Numbered from the stretch's first letter, positions 52,613 through 62,410 are shown. The stretch is 64,000 nt of DNA from Agathobacter sp. (GCA_022769125.1 JALEKN010000055.1:47323-111322); one strand, 5' to 3'. Notes: generated by a model from the sequence alone, not told the origin. Program-made: numbers and translations.

Positions 52613-53380
52613 ATGACAATTTCAGGTATGAATTCAAATGGAATATCCAACCTGTTTTCCGGTTTAAATGGCAGTTCTTCCAATAGTGGAATGTTTGGTC
52701 TTAACTTTTCCGATTATGGATTGATCCGCAGCGGCTCTTACTATAAGCTGATGAAGTCTTATTACGCGAAGGATGCCACGAATGCGCAGAAAACAAAAGA
52801 CACTTTTAACAACAAGTATAATACTTCAACCTCTAAAGAATCGAATTCTGTCCTGACAAAGATCAAGAGTGGAACGGATGAACTGAATGAGAGTGCCAAA
52901 GCTTTGTACTCTAGCAACGCCAAAGCATTCAAAAAGGTAACAAAGACTGATGAATCCGGCAAAATTACTACGGATTATGACCGGGATGTAATTTATAAGG
53001 CAGTGGATAGTTTCGTCGATGATTATAACAGCGTAATTAAGTCCGCAGGAAAATCCGATGCTGACGGGATCGCGAGGACGGCAGCTTCCATGGTGAACAT
53101 GACCAATCAGAATGCTGACTCCTTAAAATCACTCGGGATCTCTATCGACAAGGATAACTATACATTATCAATTGATAAAGATACCTTTATGAAGGCTGAC
53201 GTATCCAAGATTAAGAGCCTGTTTAACGGAACCGGTTCCTATGCTTACAATGTCGCAACCAAATCTTCTATGCTCAACTATCAGGCAGAGCGCGAGGCAG
53301 GCAAGGCAAATACTTACGGAAACACTGGAAAGTATGCATCCAATTATACATCAGGCTCCGTGTTCAACGGATACTTCTAA
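52613..53380 (+). CDS. short FliD-like (flagellar cap/filament related) protein
   Basis: 255 residues, Ser/Asn/Gly-rich. The C-terminal half (MVNMTNQNADSLKSLGISID, DVSKIKSLFNGTGSYAYNVA) is like the end of the FliD capping protein, whose middle domains are absent (FliD is usually 450-700). A sigma-D promoter in front supports a flagellar role, perhaps as filament or surface-associated component. No signal peptide; export through the flagellar type III apparatus would be expected. Start ATG follows AAAGGAGTGAT. Confidence 0.7.
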   Translation: MTISGMNSNGISNLFSGLNGSSSNSGMFGLNFSDYGLIRSGSYYKLMKSYYAKDATNAQKTKDTFNNKYNTSTSKESNSVLTKIKSGTDELNESAKALYSSNAKAFKKVTKTDESGKITTDYDRDVIYKAVDSFVDDYNSVIKSAGKSDADGIARTAASMVNMTNQNADSLKSLGISIDKDNYTLSIDKDTFMKADVSKIKSLFNGTGSYAYNVATKSSMLNYQAEREAGKANTYGNTGKYASNYTSGSVFNGYF

Positions 53381-53405
53381 AACCGAATCTAACATCGTAC
53401 TTTAC

Positions 53406-53445
53406 AAGAGTGTGAAAGCGCAGCCGCGTTTTTACACTCTTTTTT
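53406..53445 (+). terminator. terminator of the FliD-like gene (left tip of the giant palindrome)
   Basis: GAGTGT..GCG pairs with CGC..ACACTC and is followed by six T. Inverted copy at 53953-53994. Confidence 0.75.
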
Positions 53446-53952
53446 ATGTTCACGAAACATTTCCCCGCCACCGGCGCCCTTCCCACCATAACTTTACAAG
53501 GAATTTACGCAAAAATTGCTGAAATTCTCGCAACCGATGCGCAAGTGAAGGATTGTGTCTCTGTTCGGCTTTGACACTCCCAACCCGACTGTATCACGGT
53601 AGACGAACTTTGCTGTCGGACTTTCTAGTTCCCCTAAGTGCGGCGCCTCACGAAGTTGTTATTAGGAGCATGCACCTCGAAACTCGCCTTGAAGTTATCC
53701 TATATATAAACACTTTGCGCTCAGACAACTCGGTGCATGCTCCCATTTCGTTCGGCGCGCCCACTAAGGGGAACACAAAAGCCCTCGGAAGCAATGTCCG
53801 CCTATCCGCGAACAGCCGGGTGGAGTGTTCAAACCTAACGGAGACAGAATGGATAAACAAACTTGCGCACGGTTGTGTCAGAATTTCGTGATTTTTGTGT
53901 ATGAGTTGTAAAGTTATGGTGGGAAGGGCACCGGTGGCGATAAAGAAGTGTG

Positions 53953-53994
53953 AAAAAAAGAGCGTAAAAACGCGGCTGCGCCTTTACACTCTTT
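53953..53994 (-). terminator. terminator of the ABC-F gene (right tip of the giant palindrome)
   Basis: On the minus strand the hairpin formed from AAAGAG..GTAAA and TTTAC..CTCTTT is followed by seven T (53953-53959). Almost identical, inverted, to the left-tip terminator. Confidence 0.75.
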
Positions 53995-54004
53995 AAGAAA
54001 ATGA

Positions 54005-55648
54005 TTAGTTGGAATCGGCTTCGGCGTCGGCAGACATGGAGTATACCTGACGCTTTCTTGCCATGACATCGCTTTCCAGATACTCATCGTAGGTAGAAAC
54101 CTTATCGATCATGCTTCCATCCGGAAGAAACTCGATGATGCGGTTTGCGGTTGTCTGCACAACCTGATGGTCACGGCAGGCGAACAGGATAACACCGGAG
54201 AATTTGATCATACCGTTGTTTAAAGCGGTGATGGATTCCATATCCAGGTGGTCGGTAGGCTCATCAAAAATCAAAACATTGGAAGCCTGGATCATCATGC
54301 GGGAGAGCAGTACACGGACGCGCTCGCCACCGGAGAGCACACGCATCTTCTTGACACCGTCCTCGCCGGCAAAAAGCATTCTTCCGAGGAAACCGCGGAC
54401 ATAGGTTGCATCCTTGATTTCAGAATACTGGGTAAGCCAGTCAACGATAAGATCATCTGTGGAGAAGATTGCGGTATTATCCTTTGGAAAGTAAGACTGG
54501 CTTGTTGTTACTCCCCATTTGTAGCTTCCGGAATCCGGCTCCATCTCGCCGGCAAGAATCTTGAAAAGAGTGGTCTTTGCAAGCTCGTTGCCACCAACAA
54601 AAGCAATCTTGTCATTGTGTCCGACGATGAATGAAATGTTGTCAAGAACTTTGACGCCATCGATGGTCTTGGTAAGACCATTTACGGAAAGAACCTCGTT
54701 TCCGATTTCACGGCTCGGACGGAAATCAATGTATGGATACTTACGGCTGGATGGCTTAATCTCATCAAGCTGGATTTTCTCAAGGGCACGCTTACGTGAA
54801 GTTGCCTGTTTGGACTTCGAAGCATTTGCGGAGAAGCGGGAGATAAAATCCTGTAATTCTTTGATTTTTTCTTCTTTTTTCTTGTTGGCCTCTTTCATCT
54901 GGCGGACGAGAAGCTGGCTGGATTCATACCAGAAATCATAGTTTCCGGCATAGAGCTGGATTTTTCCATAATCCATATCTGCAATGTTTGTGCAGACTTT
55001 ATTTAAGAAGTAACGGTCATGGGATACAACGATGACAGTGTTCTCAAAATTGATTAAAAATTCTTCCAGCCATGCGATTGCATCTAAATCCAAGTGGTTT
55101 GTCGGCTCGTCGAGGAGCAGAATATCCGGGTTGCCGAATAATGCCTGCGCAAGAAGAACCTTGACTTTAAGTGCACCCGGAAGGTCTGCCATCATGGTAT
55201 AATGATCTTCGGTAGGAATTCCAAGACCGTTCAAAAGGGTAGCTGCATCCGATTCTGCATTCCAGCCGTCCATATCTGCAAATTCAGCTTCCAGCTCACT
55301 TGCCCGGATTCCGTCTTCATCTGAGAAATCCTCCTTCATGTAAATGGCATCCTTTTCCTTCATGATGTCATACAATCGCTGATTTCCCATAATGACCGTG
55401 TCAAGAACGGTGTAAGCGTCATATTTGAAATGATCCTGCTGTAAGAAAGAGAGGCGCTGCCCGGGGGTAATGACAACTTCGCCGCTGGTAGGCTCAAGCT
55501 GTCCGGATAAAATCTTTAAGAAGGTAGATTTGCCGGCCCCGTTTGCACCGATAAGACCATAGCAGTTCCCCTCGGTAAATTTGATGTTCACTTCTTCAAA
55601 GAGTGCTTTCTTACCCAGACGTAAGGTGATGTTATTTGCACTTATCAT
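54005..55648 (-). CDS. ABC-F family ATPase (YkpA/YbiT type)
   Basis: 547 residues, two ABC domains without membrane domain, joined by the helical linker typical of ABC-F (KEANKKKEEKIKELQDFISR). Domain 1 has Walker A GANGAGKST and DEPTNHLDLDAI but its signature reads LPGALKVK instead of LSGGE; domain 2 has an A in place of the last Walker A glycine (GGNELAKTT), intact LSGGERVRVLLSRMM, and FDEPTDHLD. The switch region in domain 2 reads ACRDHQ where the family usually has a histidine (TSHDHQ). Some of these oddities are common in the subfamily. Likely acts on the ribosome during translation. Minus strand, start ATG after AAAGGAAT. Confidence 0.88.
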   Translation of the reverse strand: MISANNITLRLGKKALFEEVNIKFTEGNCYGLIGANGAGKSTFLKILSGQLEPTSGEVVITPGQRLSFLQQDHFKYDAYTVLDTVIMGNQRLYDIMKEKDAIYMKEDFSDEDGIRASELEAEFADMDGWNAESDAATLLNGLGIPTEDHYTMMADLPGALKVKVLLAQALFGNPDILLLDEPTNHLDLDAIAWLEEFLINFENTVIVVSHDRYFLNKVCTNIADMDYGKIQLYAGNYDFWYESSQLLVRQMKEANKKKEEKIKELQDFISRFSANASKSKQATSRKRALEKIQLDEIKPSSRKYPYIDFRPSREIGNEVLSVNGLTKTIDGVKVLDNISFIVGHNDKIAFVGGNELAKTTLFKILAGEMEPDSGSYKWGVTTSQSYFPKDNTAIFSTDDLIVDWLTQYSEIKDATYVRGFLGRMLFAGEDGVKKMRVLSGGERVRVLLSRMMIQASNVLIFDEPTDHLDMESITALNNGMIKFSGVILFACRDHQVVQTTANRIIEFLPDGSMIDKVSTYDEYLESDVMARKRQVYSMSADAEADSN

Positions 55649-55732
55649 AGTTATTCCTTTCTGTACGCGTCTACTAATTTCACAATCGCTTCTTATTTTA
55701 ACGTATAATCGGTATTTTGCAAGCCTTTTATA

Positions 55733-55761
55733 TTGGAAAACCCCAAAATTGGTGTTATAAT
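55733..55761 (+). promoter_or_regulatory. sigma-A promoter for the GGDEF-EAL gene
   Basis: TTGGAA (55733-55738), 17-bp spacer, TATAAT (55756-55761), then a leader of about 105 nt with two small hairpins before the ATG at 55872. Confidence 0.65.
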
Positions 55762-55871
55762 GATTTACATTGGGCAGATTCTGTTTTGGAATCTATGTGC
55801 GTGAGAAAATGGGAGTACCTTTTGGGGAAGATGGTACTTTTAAATCAAATGTATGATATTATGGGGGAAAT

Positions 55872-58634
55872 ATGGACTGGCATCTACTATCGGAAAACAG
55901 TTTTCCGGTCGCAGCGGCGATGATCAAATGCGGCGTGGAATGGAAAATCAAGGATGTAAATAATGTGTTTGCAGAGTTTTGTGGATGGGAAAAGGCGGAA
56001 CTACTCTCGTTTGTTGCAAGGAATCGGGCGGGATTGTTTGAGCCGGAAGATGTGGCTGGATTTGAGGCATTGCTTGAGCGTGCGGCAGATGGGCAGAAGA
56101 CGGAAAAGTTTATGATGCGGATTATCTGTAATGAAGGTCAAAGCCGCTGGGTGCGTGTCGCGATGACGTTTTACGGAATTTTCAATGCAGTGCCATATGT
56201 TCTGGCATTCTTTTTGGATGCACAGAAAGAAAAAAATATGGAGCAGCGGCTCGAGACACTTCTGGAACAGGAAAAGCTTTTGCAGGAGGAGGCACGGAGA
56301 GATTCCCTGACAAAGCTTCTGGACAAAGAAGAAACAAAAAGGATGGTGAACAAGGCAATCAGCATGCATCCGGAAGATGCCTATACCATGCTTTTGATCG
56401 ATATTGATAATTTTAAGCAGATCAATGACACGTTCGGACATACATATGGAGACACGGTCATTCTTGATGTAGCGTCCATGATCCGGGATGAGTTCGGGAA
56501 AAATGATATTGTCGGACGGATCGGGGGAGATGAGTTCCTTGTGTTTATGACAGGGGCGGATATCAATCAGGGGATGGAGAAAGCGAAGCGGCTTTGTGCA
56601 AATCTTGAAAAAGAATATACAGGCGGAAATGTTACTGGAAGAATTTCTGTCAGTATCGGTCTTTCATCCTATGGAAAGGATGGAAAGGACTACCAGAGCC
56701 TTATGGAGAAGGCTGACCATGCAATGTATCGCGTGAAAAAATCCGGAAAGAATTCTTTTGAAATTGCCAGAAGTGAGGATGTTGGACCGCTTAGGGCAGA
56801 TACAAAGGCTGTTGAAAAACGCGGTGAGATCAGTCGCAGCGACAGCGAATTTATGTCCTTTGCGGTAAGCCTTATGACACATGCACGCAATATAGATGGA
56901 TCTTTGAACATGCTCCTTAAGCATATCGCAGAGCGGCTGGATCTTGAATTGGTCGGGGTATTTGAGCATTCCCCGGATACCGAGGAGATGGTTCTGACAA
57001 ATTATTATAGCAACAGATACAGTTATTATGACAAGACTACGTTTCCAATGGGCTGCAGGACAAAGGATATGAAGGTATCGGAATTCCGTATTGTGCGTGG
57101 AATGCATATTGGGGATTATCCGCTGCTCGGGCAGCTGTTAAGAGATGGTCAGGAGAACTGTTGCGATGAAACGTGCACGGTGGCAGTTGCTAAATTTGAG
57201 TATGTTAATGGAAGAACGGGAGAGGTTGCTTATCTTTCAACCGGAGGAGAGAAAAACTTAAGCGAGAGTGCGGAGATTCTTCTCCAGGAACTAGGGCGTA
57301 TTATTGGAATCTTTGTTTCACTTAGATATCGTATGGATGAATCAAAAGCTGAAATTCGCCATATACAGATGTGCGATCAGCTGACAGGAATGTATACGCT
57401 TGAAGGATTTAAGAATAAAGTTGCCGGGATTATGAGGGAACCGGAGCCCGGGAAAACTTATTTCCTGGAATACCTGGATATCAACAATTTCGGTTACGTG
57501 AATGATAATTACGGCTATAAGGTGGGGGACAATGTCCTTAAGATGTTTGCTTCCGATTATATGGCGCAGGATTACTTCGAAATCGGATGCCGTTTGTATT
57601 CGGATTTCTTTGTCATGCTGTTGAAAGCAGATGATAACGAACAGTTTAAAAAGAATGTGATGGCCCAGCATCAACGTTTTGCGAATATCCAGAACCATCA
57701 GTACCCGAGCAGCAGCATGAGCATCTCAAGCGGCGTATACCAGTATGGACAGCGGATGATCGATGTTGAAAATGCCATTGAAAATGCAACTATGGCATGG
57801 AAAGAGGCAAAGAGCAGAAGGTGTAAAGAACCGGTGTTCTATGATGATGGCTTCCGCAATGCAAGAACGCGGGAAAAGCAGGTGGTAGGCGAATTCTATG
57901 AAGCTCTGTACCGGGATGATTTCAGAATGTTCCTGCAACCTAAATTTGTTCTTGGAAGCCGTGAAGTATATGGTGCGGAGGCACTAGCAAGATGGCAGAA
58001 GCCGGATGGAAACCTTCTGACTCCGGCGGCTTTTTTGGGACCGCTCGAGCAGATTGGTTACATTATGGAGCTTGATTTTTATATTTTTGAAGAACTGCTG
58101 AAAACAATGACACGCTGGCAGGCCCAGAACCGCAGAAAGATCGTTGTTTCCACCAATTTTTCCGGAAGACATTTTGAGAGTGGGGTGGATGCGTTCCTAA
58201 ACAGGATATGCCATATTTTGTCTAAGTACAGTGTGTCGCCGGAATATGTTGAGATTGAGGTGACGGAGAGTGTACTGATCCGTAATCTGAGCAATCTGCA
58301 ATATTGTATAGAGAAACTCCATGAGATTGGATTCCGTGTTGCAATTGATGACTTTGGAACCGGCTATTCGTCACTTTCTGTACTGATGGACATTCCGGCG
58401 GATGTGATCAAGATGGATAAGAGCTTCATTGACAATGGCTTCGAGGGAAAAAGACGTGATCTGATCGTTGAAATTGGGGAGCTGGTAAGGATATCCGGCA
58501 AAGAAATTATTTTTGAGGGAATTGAAACACAGGAGCAGGAACAGCTTCTACTTGAATGTGGCTACCGAAATGGACAGGGATATCTGTGTAATCGTCCGAT
58601 CACTATTTCAGAGTTTGAAAAGCTATATTTTTGA
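55872..58634 (+). CDS. multidomain c-di-GMP protein: PAS, GGDEF, GAF-like, degenerate GGDEF, EAL
   Basis: 920 residues without membrane helices. Order: PAS-like sensor (about 10-115), GGDEF domain with intact RIGGDEF (218-222) but no clear RxxD inhibitory site, a GAF-like region (about 325-500), a second GGDEF-like domain in which the signature reads YSDFF and is thus inactive, and a C-terminal EAL domain with E703 (EALAR), metal-binding D826/D827 (IDDFGTGYSS) and EGIETQEQ. So the protein may both make and degrade c-di-GMP, or use GGDEF to regulate the phosphodiesterase. Output is probably motility versus surface attachment. Transcribed alone from a good promoter. Confidence 0.9.
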   Translation: MDWHLLSENSFPVAAAMIKCGVEWKIKDVNNVFAEFCGWEKAELLSFVARNRAGLFEPEDVAGFEALLERAADGQKTEKFMMRIICNEGQSRWVRVAMTFYGIFNAVPYVLAFFLDAQKEKNMEQRLETLLEQEKLLQEEARRDSLTKLLDKEETKRMVNKAISMHPEDAYTMLLIDIDNFKQINDTFGHTYGDTVILDVASMIRDEFGKNDIVGRIGGDEFLVFMTGADINQGMEKAKRLCANLEKEYTGGNVTGRISVSIGLSSYGKDGKDYQSLMEKADHAMYRVKKSGKNSFEIARSEDVGPLRADTKAVEKRGEISRSDSEFMSFAVSLMTHARNIDGSLNMLLKHIAERLDLELVGVFEHSPDTEEMVLTNYYSNRYSYYDKTTFPMGCRTKDMKVSEFRIVRGMHIGDYPLLGQLLRDGQENCCDETCTVAVAKFEYVNGRTGEVAYLSTGGEKNLSESAEILLQELGRIIGIFVSLRYRMDESKAEIRHIQMCDQLTGMYTLEGFKNKVAGIMREPEPGKTYFLEYLDINNFGYVNDNYGYKVGDNVLKMFASDYMAQDYFEIGCRLYSDFFVMLLKADDNEQFKKNVMAQHQRFANIQNHQYPSSSMSISSGVYQYGQRMIDVENAIENATMAWKEAKSRRCKEPVFYDDGFRNARTREKQVVGEFYEALYRDDFRMFLQPKFVLGSREVYGAEALARWQKPDGNLLTPAAFLGPLEQIGYIMELDFYIFEELLKTMTRWQAQNRRKIVVSTNFSGRHFESGVDAFLNRICHILSKYSVSPEYVEIEVTESVLIRNLSNLQYCIEKLHEIGFRVAIDDFGTGYSSLSVLMDIPADVIKMDKSFIDNGFEGKRRDLIVEIGELVRISGKEIIFEGIETQEQEQLLLECGYRNGQGYLCNRPITISEFEKLYF

Positions 58635-58735
58635 GCAATCATTTTGCAGGCAAACGGCTGACTGTGAAACTGCTGTTTACAGAAAATTCTGCGAGCAGTT
58701 ACTTCTTTGTTTCTAATTTTGAACAGTCGATACTG

Positions 58736-58764
58736 TTTACACTTGATATGCTTAGTGATAATAT
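58736..58764 (+). promoter_or_regulatory. sigma-A promoter for the PFOR gene
   Basis: TTTACA (58736-58741), 17-bp spacer, TAATAT (58759-58764), about 60 bp before the PFOR ATG. Confidence 0.65.
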
Positions 58765-58823
58765 TATATCATAACTTGAGTGTGCAAATAGTCACATTCG
58801 AAGAGAAAAAAGGAGGAAATACA

Positions 58824-61800
58824 ATGCCTAGAGCAAAACAATCTATGGATGGAAATACCGCTGCCGCTCATGTAGCTTATGCTTACACAGAAGTAGCAGG
58901 AATCTATCCGATCACACCTTCTTCTCCAATGGCTGACTCTGTTGATCAGTGGGCTGCAGCCGGACAGAAGAACATCTTTGGCAGCACTGTCAAAGTCGTA
59001 GAAATGGAATCAGAAGCTGGTGCAGCAGGTACCGTACACGGTTCCCTTGCAGCAGGCGCACTTACCACAACATTTACTGCATCTCAGGGTCTTCTTCTTA
59101 TGATCCCGAATATGTATAAGATAGCAGGTGAGAACCTTCCTTGCGTATTTGATGTATCTGCGCGTACCGTATCTACCCACGCACTGAATATTTTCGGTGA
59201 TCACAGTGACGTATATGCGTGCCGTCAGACCGGTTTTGCAATGCTTTGCGAGACCAACCCACAGGAGGTTATGGATCTTTCTCCAGTTGCACATCTTGCA
59301 GCTTTAGAGGGAAGAGTTCCGTTTATCAACTTCTTTGATGGATTCCGTACTTCCCATGAGATCCAGAAGATCGAGAAGTGGGATTATGAAGATTTGAAGG
59401 AAATGTGTCCAATGGATGCAGTTGCTGCATTCAGAGCACATGCGCTGAATCCGGAGCATCCGGCAGCTCGTGGTTCTCATGAGAACGGAGACGTATTCTT
59501 CCAGCATAGAGAGGCTTGTATCTCCTTCTATGATGCACTTCCAGCAGTAGTTGAGAAGTACATGAACAAGGTAAATGAGAAGCTTGGTACAGATTACAAG
59601 CTCTTCAACTACTACGGAGCAGAGGATGCTGACCGCGTGATCGTGGCTATGGGATCTATCAACGACGTAGCAGAGGAAGTTATCGATTACCTGACCGCTA
59701 AGGGAGAGAAGGTCGGACTTGTTAAGGTTCGTCTGTATCGTCCGTGGTCATCACAGGCTCTTCTTTCTGTTCTTCCAAAGACTGTTAAGAAGATCGCTGT
59801 ATTAGATCGTACAAAGGAGCCAGGTTCCCTTGGTGATCCGTTATATCTTGATGTTGCTACCACACTTCGTGAGGCAGGACTCAATGATGTAGTTCTCTGT
59901 GGAGGACGTTACGGACTTGGATCTAAGGATACTCCTCCTTCATCTGTATTCGCTGTATACAAGGAATTAGAGAAGGATGCTCCAAAGCCACGTTTCACCA
60001 TCGGTATCGTCGATGATGTAACCAACTTAAGCTTACCAGAGGTTAAGCCGGCTCCGATCACTTCTGCACCGGGTACCGTAGAGTGCAAGTTCTGGGGTCT
60101 TGGCGGAGAAGGGACCGTAGGTGCTAACAAGAACACGACGAAGATCATCGGTGACCACACAGATAAGTACATTCAGGCATACTTCCAGTATGACTCTAAG
60201 ACGACCGGTGGTGTTACCATTTCCCACTTACGTTTTGGTGACAAGCCGATCAAGAGCCCATACTACATCAATCAGGCAGATTTCGTTGCATGCCACAACC
60301 CATCTTATGTTGTTAAGGGATACAAGCTGGTTCAGGACGTTAAGCCGGGCGGAATCTTCATGATCAACTGCCAGTGGACAGATGAAGAACTCGATCATCA
60401 TATGCCTGCAGCAGCTAAGAAGTATATCGCTGACAACAATATCCAGCTTTACACGATCAACGCAATCGATAAGGCTATCGAGATCGGAATGGGTAAGAGA
60501 ACCAACACCATTTTACAGTCTGCATTCTTCAAGCTTGCAAACGTTATGCCAATCGATGAGGCTGTTGATTTCATGAAGCAGGCAGCTAAGAAGTCTTACT
60601 CTAAGAAGGGTGACGCAGTTGTAGAGATGAACTACAAGGCAATCGATGCCGGTGTGGACGCTGTACATAAGGTAGAGATTCCAGAGTCTTGGAAGAATCC
60701 GGCTCCGGATGTTGCTAAGCCGGAGAGAACCGGACGTGCTGCAACCGTTAAGATGGTAAATGACCTTCTTGATCCGATCGGACTTATGGATGGAGATTCT
60801 CTTCCGGTTTCTGCATTCAAGGATATCGCTGACGGACAGTTTGAGACAGGTGCTTCCGCATACGAGAAGCGTGGTACTGCCATAACCGTTCCTGAGTGGG
60901 ATGCACAGAAGTGTATTCAGTGTAACCAGTGTGCATTTGTATGTTCACATGCAACCATTCGTCCATTCTTACTGAATGAGGATGAAGTAAAGGCTGCTCC
61001 GGAAAATACAAAGCTTGCTGATATGAAGCCAAAGGCTGGCGCTAACAAGTACACCATGAGCGTATCTCCGCTTGACTGTATGGGATGTGGTGAGTGTATC
61101 ACCGTATGTCCGGTTGGCGCGATCGCTATGGTTCCGCAGGAGTCTCAGGCAGCAGAGCAGCCGGTATTTGATTACCTCGTTGCAAATGTTACCAAGAAGA
61201 CCGATGCAGGTATGAACGACCTTACCCCTAAGGGATCACAGTTCAACCAGCCACTCCTTGAGTTCTCAGGATCTTGTGCAGGTTGTGCAGAAACCTCTTA
61301 TGCAAGACTTATCACACAGCTCTTTGGTGAGCAGATGTACATCTCCAATGCAACCGGATGTTCTTCTATCTGGGGTAACCCGGCTGCTACATCACCATAC
61401 ACAGTCAACATCGAGTCTAAGAAGGGACCGGCTTGGTCTAACTCTTTGTTCGAGGACAATGCTGAGCATGGACTTGGAATGTATGTAGGACAGAAGTATC
61501 TCCGTGAGCAGGCAATCGAGCATGTAACTGCATGTGCAACAAGCGACAAGGCATCTGCAGAGCTTAAGGCTGCTTATGATGAGTTCATGGCTACCAAGGA
61601 TAACACCAAGGCTAACGTTGCTCCTACCGCAGCTCTTATCGCTGAGTTAGAGAAGGCAGCAGCAGCTGGATGCCCGGATGCAAAGGCAGCTCTTGACAAG
61701 AAGGATTACCTTGGCAAGAAGTCTGTATGGATCTTCGGTGGTGACGGATGGGCTTACGATATCGGATTCGGCGGATTGGATCATGTACTTGCTTCCGGTG

Positions 61801-62384
61801 AGAACGTAAACGTAATGGTATTCGACACTGAGATGTACTCTAATACAGGTGGTCAGGCTTCTAAGGCTTCCAACATCGGTGAGGTTTGCCAGTTCGCAGC
61901 AGCAGGTAAGGAAATCAGCAAGAAGTCACTTTCTGAGATCGCTATGAGCTACGGATATGTATACGTTGCACAGATCGCTCTTGGAGCAAACATGGCTCAG
62001 GCTGTTAAGGCAATCGCTGAGGCTGAGGCTTATCCGGCACCATCACTTATCATCGGTTATGCACCTTGCGAGCTTCACGGTATCGCAAAGGGTGGTATGA
62101 ACCACTGCCAGGATGAGATGAAGAAGGCAGTAGCTGCTGGTTATTGGAACCTGTTCTCATTCAACCCGGCTCTCAAGGCTGAAGGCAAGAATCCATTTAC
62201 TCTTACCTCTAAGGCTGGAGATGGATCTTACCAGGATTTCCTGAACAACGAGGCTCGTTATACTCGTCTGATCAAGCCATTCCCAGAAAGAGCAGAGAAA
62301 CTCTTTGCTGAGTCTGAGAAGGTTGCAAACGAGCGTTATACACATTTACAGAAGCTCGTTGCTCTTTACGGAAACGAGGAATAA
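58824..62384 (+). CDS. nifJ: pyruvate:ferredoxin (flavodoxin) oxidoreductase
   Basis: Single-chain PFOR, 1186 residues from ATG 58824 (AGGAGG). Oxidises pyruvate to acetyl-CoA and CO2 and reduces ferredoxin. Domain I begins MDGNTAAAHVAYAYTEVAGI and includes YPITPSSPMADSVDQW; the two ferredoxin-type clusters are CIQCNQCAFVCSHATI and CMGCGECITVCPVGAI; the proximal cluster and thiamine diphosphate sites follow in SGSCAGCAETSYARL, GDGWAYDIGFGGLDH and the CELHGIAKGGMNHC loop. Codon choice is noticeably uniform with many GCA/GCT and AAG, as in highly expressed genes. Works with the Rnf complex encoded upstream. Confidence 0.96.
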   Translation: MPRAKQSMDGNTAAAHVAYAYTEVAGIYPITPSSPMADSVDQWAAAGQKNIFGSTVKVVEMESEAGAAGTVHGSLAAGALTTTFTASQGLLLMIPNMYKIAGENLPCVFDVSARTVSTHALNIFGDHSDVYACRQTGFAMLCETNPQEVMDLSPVAHLAALEGRVPFINFFDGFRTSHEIQKIEKWDYEDLKEMCPMDAVAAFRAHALNPEHPAARGSHENGDVFFQHREACISFYDALPAVVEKYMNKVNEKLGTDYKLFNYYGAEDADRVIVAMGSINDVAEEVIDYLTAKGEKVGLVKVRLYRPWSSQALLSVLPKTVKKIAVLDRTKEPGSLGDPLYLDVATTLREAGLNDVVLCGGRYGLGSKDTPPSSVFAVYKELEKDAPKPRFTIGIVDDVTNLSLPEVKPAPITSAPGTVECKFWGLGGEGTVGANKNTTKIIGDHTDKYIQAYFQYDSKTTGGVTISHLRFGDKPIKSPYYINQADFVACHNPSYVVKGYKLVQDVKPGGIFMINCQWTDEELDHHMPAAAKKYIADNNIQLYTINAIDKAIEIGMGKRTNTILQSAFFKLANVMPIDEAVDFMKQAAKKSYSKKGDAVVEMNYKAIDAGVDAVHKVEIPESWKNPAPDVAKPERTGRAATVKMVNDLLDPIGLMDGDSLPVSAFKDIADGQFETGASAYEKRGTAITVPEWDAQKCIQCNQCAFVCSHATIRPFLLNEDEVKAAPENTKLADMKPKAGANKYTMSVSPLDCMGCGECITVCPVGAIAMVPQESQAAEQPVFDYLVANVTKKTDAGMNDLTPKGSQFNQPLLEFSGSCAGCAETSYARLITQLFGEQMYISNATGCSSIWGNPAATSPYTVNIESKKGPAWSNSLFEDNAEHGLGMYVGQKYLREQAIEHVTACATSDKASAELKAAYDEFMATKDNTKANVAPTAALIAELEKAAAAGCPDAKAALDKKDYLGKKSVWIFGGDGWAYDIGFGGLDHVLASGENVNVMVFDTEMYSNTGGQASKASNIGEVCQFAAAGKEISKKSLSEIAMSYGYVYVAQIALGANMAQAVKAIAEAEAYPAPSLIIGYAPCELHGIAKGGMNHCQDEMKKAVAAGYWNLFSFNPALKAEGKNPFTLTSKAGDGSYQDFLNNEARYTRLIKPFPERAEKLFAESEKVANERYTHLQKLVALYGNEE

Positions 62385-62410
62385 TTAATAAATGTCTTAG
62401 GACATTGGAG

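Larger units (their letters stand above)
53406..53994. repeat. giant imperfect palindrome (about 590 bp)
   Basis: Both halves of this segment are inverted copies of each other around a centre near 53702. Matches: 53406-53445 with 53953-53994; 53466-53499 with 53906-53939 (33 of 34); a diverged middle around 53565-53640 with 53760-53860; and the inner GGAGCATGCACC (53665-53676) with GGTGCATGCTCC (53732-53743). It lies between two convergent genes, the FliD-like gene and the ABC-F gene. No convincing protein is encoded. Could be a miniature inverted-repeat element or diverged inverted duplication. Confidence 0.85.

Noticed and set aside
53553..53891. 112-codon plus-strand frame (and a 70-codon minus frame) inside the giant palindrome
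   Set aside because: No ribosome site, no recognisable protein, and the frame crosses the symmetry centre; better explained as non-coding palindromic DNA.
55762..55871. c-di-GMP riboswitch in the leader of the GGDEF-EAL gene
   Set aside because: The leader has two small hairpins but none of the conserved GEMM elements that I know.
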